Shown here one piece after another: positions 60,801-64,000 of a stretch of DNA of 64,000 nt. The DNA is from Takakia lepidozioides. Taxonomy: Eukaryota; Streptophyta; Takakiopsida; Takakiales; Takakiaceae. The DNA is taken from contig CM060731.1 of the NCBI GenBank assembly GCA_030704615.1, forward strand, positions 82,998,756 to 83,062,755. Direction: 5' to 3'. The position numbers and the translations under genes are program-made. Each line of letters opens with the position of its first letter. Positions within the stretch are counted from its first letter, which is position 1. Below the pieces are notes generated by a model, which saw only the letters and a list, made by a program, of their open reading frames with translations, had not been told where the DNA came from and ran no database searches.

Positions 60801-60976
60801 TGAGAGTACTCGGCTTCAGTTGGCGCAGGTTGTGAGCAAGACACTGGAATCTCCTGCTGGAGCTTCAGTTTGGCCATGCGAGAGATTGGCCGTCGTCCGT
60901 AGTACAGAGCTTTCAACTTCCGCCGCGGTCTGGATGTGAGGTCTCTCTCAGGAGAGCCACGCCCTTCAGGCGGCAT
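54835..60976 (-). CDS. ParB-like / beta-class amino DNA methyltransferase-like fusion gene (about 10 exons, two frameshifts)
   Basis: Minus-strand exons: 60976-60801 (GC donor), 60452-59012, 58922-58704, 58600-58316, 58230-58105, 58009-57795, 57184-56060, 55971-55707, 55622-55420 (TGA), possibly 55338-54835. The order of parts is a disordered basic N-terminus, then a ParB/sulfiredoxin-like fold (IPLCRL at about 59,445, MFYVWDGNHRLLAW at about 59,140-59,180). Two alpha-helical middle regions follow (EKLHRLATSCVD; DPTFDMWMNRMTWW). The C-terminal domain has motif IV-like DMILLDIPDG (about 56,300-56,335) and then, in the beta-class order, SPAFIQTLMETC, motif I ILDLTCGTG (about 55,707-55,731) and HVFAFEPD. 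Beta-class enzymes methylate adenine N6 or cytosine N4. Here DPPY is replaced by DIPD, so catalysis is doubtful. Defects: a 2-nt frameshift near 59,735, a G8-run frameshift at 56,353-56,360, and a phase mismatch at exons 2/3. Confidence 0.7.
57225..57720. repeat. 95-bp intronic satellite with GGCGCC core
   Basis: GGCGCC lies at 57,262, 57,357, 57,452, 57,547 and 57,642, exactly 95 bp apart, with a sixth at 57,714. Each unit has GGCGCCGAATTTCC plus AGTCTAGGGACTTAG and AAAATGGCTAAGTCCCT. It lies inside the intron 57,185-57,794 of the ParB-methyltransferase gene. The core is the same as in the arrays upstream of that gene. Confidence 0.95.
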
Positions 60977-61189
60977 AAGTCCCAGCCAAAAAGATCTCCT
61001 TTTTTGGGGTACATGCCTGGAATACCATGTTAAGCCAAGTTTAGAATGAGATTTAGGGTACGTGTCCAGGAAGCCATGCGTCGCCAGCCCAAATAATAAC
61101 CGACGGCCGTCGACATTTATTGCCCAACTGCGCAATTAAATGTCGGATGAAGCCCTCCATGTCGGATGAAAATCGACGTAAACAGTCCC

Positions 61190-61690
61190 GGAATTTCCAA
61201 CGTAGAGGTAATTCGGAGCGCTGCACGATGGAATTCCGGCGCCGGATTTCCATCCTGCAGGTAATTCGGAGCGCAGCAGGATGGAAATCCGGCGCCGAAT
61301 TTCCATCCGCGGAGGAAGGGCGGCGCTGGAAATTTCCCTCATGCAGGTAATTCGGAAGCGCGCGGATGGAAATCCGGCGCCGAATTTCCATCCGCGGAGG
61401 TAGGGCGGCGGTGGAAATTTCCCTCATGCAGGTAATTCGGAAGCGCGCGGATGGAAATCCGGCGCCGAATTTCCATCCGCGGAGGTAGGGCGGCGGTGGA
61501 AATTTCCCTCATGCAGGTAATTCGGAAGCGCGCGGATGGAAATCCGGCGCCGAATTTCCATCCGCGGAGGTAGGGCGGCGGTGGAAATTTCCCTCATGCA
61601 GGTAATTCGGAAGCGCGCGGATGGAAATCCGGCGCCGAATTTCCATCCGCGCAGGTAGGGCGGTGCGCCAAATTTCCCTCAAGCAGGTAA
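61190..61690. repeat. 85-bp tandem array with GGCGCC-centred palindromes
   Basis: GGCGCC at 61,291, 61,376, 61,461, 61,546 and 61,631 gives an exact 85-bp period, with a further copy at 61,238 (53 bp earlier). Each unit includes GGAAATCCGGCGCCGAATTT, a CCGCGGAGG block and CCCTCATGCAGGTAATTCGG. Lies just upstream of the minus-strand gene start. Confidence 0.95.
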
Positions 61691-61693
61691 TTC

Positions 61694-62560
61694 GGCGCCG
61701 AATTTCCCTCCTGCAGGTAATTCGGATCCCGGATGAATGGAAATTCGGCGCCGAATTTCCATCCAGCAGGTAAGTCGAATCCCGCATAAATGGAAATTCG
61801 GCGCCGAATTTCCATCCGGCAGGTAATTCCAATACCGGATGAATGGAAATTCGGCGCCGAATTTCCATCCAGCAGGTAAGTCGAATCCCGCATAAATGGA
61901 AATTCGGCGCCGAATTTCCATCCTGCAGGTAATTCGAATCGGTGCCAAATGGATATTCGGCGCCGAATTTCCATTCGCCATGTATTTCTGAGCGTGGAAT
62001 TACCTTCGTGCAGGTAATTCCCAGATGAGAATTACCTTTGTGCAGGTAATTCCAGATGAGAATTACCTTCGTGCAGGTAATTTCCAGATGAGAATTACCT
62101 TCGTGCAGGTAATTGTGGACGAAGAATTCACATCGATTGGAATTACCTGGAGGAAGGTAATTCTCATCTGGAAATTACCTGCACGAAGGTAATTCTCATC
62201 TGGAAATTACCTGCACAAAGGTAATTTCATCTGGGAATTACCTGCACGAAGGTAATTCCACGCTCAGAAATACATGTCGAATGGAAATTCGGCGCCGAAT
62301 ATCCATACGGACCCATCCGACTTACCTGCTGGATGGAAATTCGGCGCCGAATTTCCATTCATCCGGTATTCGAATTACCTGCAGGATGGAAATTCGGCGC
62401 CGAATCTCCATCCACCCGAGATTCCACTTACCTGCTGGACGGAAATTCGGCGCCGAATCTCCATCCATCCGGGATTCCACCTACCTGCTGGATGGAAATT
62501 CGGCGCCGAATTTCCATCCATCCGGGATTCCACTTACCTGCAGGATGCAAATTCGGCGCC
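61694..62560. repeat. 866-bp palindrome of 53-bp units, axis at about 62,127
   Basis: GGCGCC occurs at 61,694, 61,747, 61,800, 61,853, 61,906 and 61,959 on the left, and at 62,291, 62,343, 62,396, 62,449, 62,502 and 62,555 on the right. Every pair is symmetric about 62,127 to within a base. The centre (about 61,979-62,276) is an inverted set of GGTAATTC/GAATTACC units around CTTCGTGCA. The recurrent core GAAATTCGGCGCCGAATTTC is itself a perfect palindrome. Can form a very long hairpin or cruciform. Confidence 0.95.
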
Positions 62561-63097
62561 GTTTTCCCATCTGTGGAGTTTTTATGTCGGCCAGTTTTCG
62601 GTCTGACCCCCGACAAGACTTCCTTTGGGGGGGCCCGGATGGAAATTCGGCGCCGAATCTCCGTCCATGGGATGTTCTCTGTCGCACACTCGCCGCCCGA
62701 GGCGACTTCATCCGGGCGTCCCTGTTCGATATTCGGTGCCGAATTTCCGTCCGGGGGTTGAAATGTGACGGCCAACTGCAGGCCACTCCCCCCTCCCCGA
62801 CTGCATCCGAACCGCCCCGGATGGAAATTCGGCGCCGTTTTTCCATCTGGGGATGTTTTTATGCCGTCCAGTTTTCGGCCTGACCCCCGACACGACTCCC
62901 TTTGGGGGGCCCGGATGGAAATTCGGCGCCGAATCTCCATCCAGGGGATGTTCTCTGTCGCACACACTCCGGCCTCTGCGCCGAGGCGACTTCATCCGGG
63001 CTTCCTCTGTTGGATATTGGGTGCCGAATTTCCATTCGGGGGTAGTAATGTGAGGGCACGGTGCCGGCTTCTCCCCTTCAGCCGTCATCATCCGGAC
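62546..63097. repeat. 276-bp tandem duplication with GGCGCC cores
   Basis: Two copies are offset by 276 bp (GGCGCC 62,555/62,831 and 62,649/62,925). They share CAGTTTTCGG, TGACCCCCGAC, GATGTTCTCTGTCGCACAC, GGCGACTTCATCCGGGC and GGTGCCGAATTTCC. Lies between the palindrome and the divergent plus-strand ORF. Confidence 0.9.
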
Positions 63098-63338
63098 GGC
63101 CCCCCACTTTCTGACTGCATACCGTTGGCAGTTATTGCGCAAAGACCAGGGGCCGCATTCCGGAGACAAGGTTCATTAACACTCTGACTGTGGATTTTTG
63201 AGATAGTTGGCTCCCTGGATTTGGATCAGGCTTCGTCGCTCGGACAAATCGGCATCGCATTCATTCCCATCGCTGCACCCCCTTCTACCAGGGAGCTTCC
63301 CCGCACGCCATCCTGGCAGTCTTGTGTGCACATCTCCC

Positions 63339-64000
63339 ATGGCGGAAAACCCGAGCGCTACAGTGTACTGCCCTCCTCACGAGCATAGAGCTTCATTTCC
63401 GTGCAGAGGGGACACCTGCCGGGTGATGGAGAAATATCTGTGCGTTCGATACCACCTGAAACCGGGGTCGGTTTTTTTGGAGGAGGAAAGGAAGGACTCA
63501 AACGGCCTTGTTGTCGAGAGTATTGTTGTGCTCCACGATGATTTCGGCGATGGCAGGGAATGGCGAGTTCCACCATCGGACAGCGTCATATACAGGGCTG
63601 TTGGGGACTTCATTTGCCCGCCAAATGCACCGTCTATCCTGGCGCCTTCCACGAAACAATCCGCGAATCAGAGAGTGGGTACCTCAAAGAGAGAAGTCCG
63701 CAACGAAGTAAATCCAGAGCCGAACCCATCCATGAAGACGACCGAGAACCGGGTTGTTCACAACCTGTCCGACTCAGACGAGGTCATGGAAGTTCCGAGG
63801 TCGTCCTGGAGATCAGGCAAGTCCTCAATGGACGTCAGTGGAGGAGGGAGTCATATTCCCAGCACGAGCACCGCAGTTCGATCTATTCTAGAAATTCTGC
63901 GAGGGCTTCACCTGGAGGGACACCGGTCGGAGCTGGCCGGGCTGGACTACAGCAAGTTCGCAATTAAATCGGTTACATGCCTTCCCGCCGACGTCGACGG
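63339..64000 (+). CDS. Partial divergent ORF running off the right edge
   Basis: ATG at 63,339 opens a frame without a stop for 220 codons to the window end. It starts MAENPSATVYCPPHEHRASF and includes VMEKYLCVRYHLKPGSVFL, GREWRVPPSDSVIYRAVGDF, a Ser/Lys-rich linker, and a helix-like end (SILEILRGLHLEGHRSELAG). Several Cys and His residues occur near the N-terminus without a recognisable zinc-finger spacing. It is head-to-head with the ParB-methyltransferase gene across the GGCGCC arrays, so it may belong to the same element. No family recognised; introns downstream cannot be judged. Confidence 0.6.
   Translation, partial: MAENPSATVYCPPHEHRASFPCRGDTCRVMEKYLCVRYHLKPGSVFLEEERKDSNGLVVESIVVLHDDFGDGREWRVPPSDSVIYRAVGDFICPPNAPSILAPSTKQSANQRVGTSKREVRNEVNPEPNPSMKTTENRVVHNLSDSDEVMEVPRSSWRSGKSSMDVSGGGSHIPSTSTAVRSILEILRGLHLEGHRSELAGLDYSKFAIKSVTCLPADVD

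Noticed and set aside
61053-62967. Many overlapping frames repeating DGNSAPNFH or EIRRRISI on both strands
   Set aside because: They are translations of the GGCGCC-palindrome arrays, open in several frames on both strands, with no splice or start logic.
63358-63967. Frames on the minus strand and in other plus frames near the right edge
   Set aside because: Shadows of the uninterrupted 220-codon frame starting at 63,339.
1-64000. tRNA, rRNA, CRISPR, bacterial promoters or terminators
   Set aside because: No cloverleaf, rRNA-like or spacer-repeat pattern was seen, and the window is eukaryotic.

Overview
This window looks like transposon-rich nuclear DNA from a streptophyte plant (land plant or close charophyte relative). 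The evidence is a complete seven-exon subfamily XII bHLH gene with GT-AG introns of roughly 150-300 bp, an exon of a plant-type Enhancer-of-Polycomb-like gene, chromodomain Ty3/gypsy debris, and no bacterial operon features. The sequence alone does not fix the lineage. The retroelement content points to a bryophyte, lycophyte, fern or charophyte rather than an angiosperm, but that is an inference. No rRNA, tRNA or CRISPR was found.

Layout. 1-13 kb: mostly non-coding, with an orphan EPC-like exon (4.3-5.0 kb) carrying an in-frame stop, a decayed retroelement protease (6.1-6.5 kb), two weak exon candidates, a tandem-repeat block and a MITE-like element (7.85-9.05 kb). 13-18.5 kb: the bHLH gene, with a long leader and an overlapping upstream ORF. 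20.5-25.6 kb: a minus-strand multi-exon gene with coherent splice phases but no recognised family. 27.4-33.7 kb: a hairpin-bearing repeat, then one chromovirus whose 5' half is inverted relative to its 3' half, splitting the reverse transcriptase. 33.7-44.6 kb: nested LTR elements. One carries gag, an aspartic protease and a C5-cytosine DNA methyltransferase with no RT or integrase. A second carries a coiled-coil ORF and uses the same LTR family. 42-43.6 kb: minisatellites. 45.0-46.5 kb: a decayed multi-exon minus-strand gene. 47-53 kb: AT-rich duplicated non-coding DNA, then G/C-tract-rich DNA. 53.2-54.6 kb: an ORF cut by a third copy of the same LTR.

The most interesting part is 54.8-64 kb. 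A minus-strand gene of about ten exons encodes a ParB/sulfiredoxin-like fold (core DGNHRLLAW) followed by a C-terminal domain with the permuted motif order of beta-class N6-adenine/N4-cytosine DNA methyltransferases. ParB-methyltransferase fusions of this kind are familiar from phages and bacteria. This copy has a dinucleotide frameshift and a poly-G frameshift. A divergent plus-strand ORF starts at 63,339 and runs off the window. The roughly 2.4 kb between the two starts is packed with GGCGCC-centred palindromes: an 85-bp array, a near-perfect 866-bp palindrome built of 53-bp units with its axis at about 62,127, and a 276-bp tandem pair. The same core recurs as a 95-bp satellite inside an intron of the ParB-methyltransferase gene. 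A reasonable but unproven reading is a divergently transcribed mobile or selfish unit with a clustered binding or methylation site array.

The window therefore holds two unrelated DNA-methyltransferase genes in mobile-element contexts: a C5-type one in an LTR element and a beta-class amino-type one fused to ParB.
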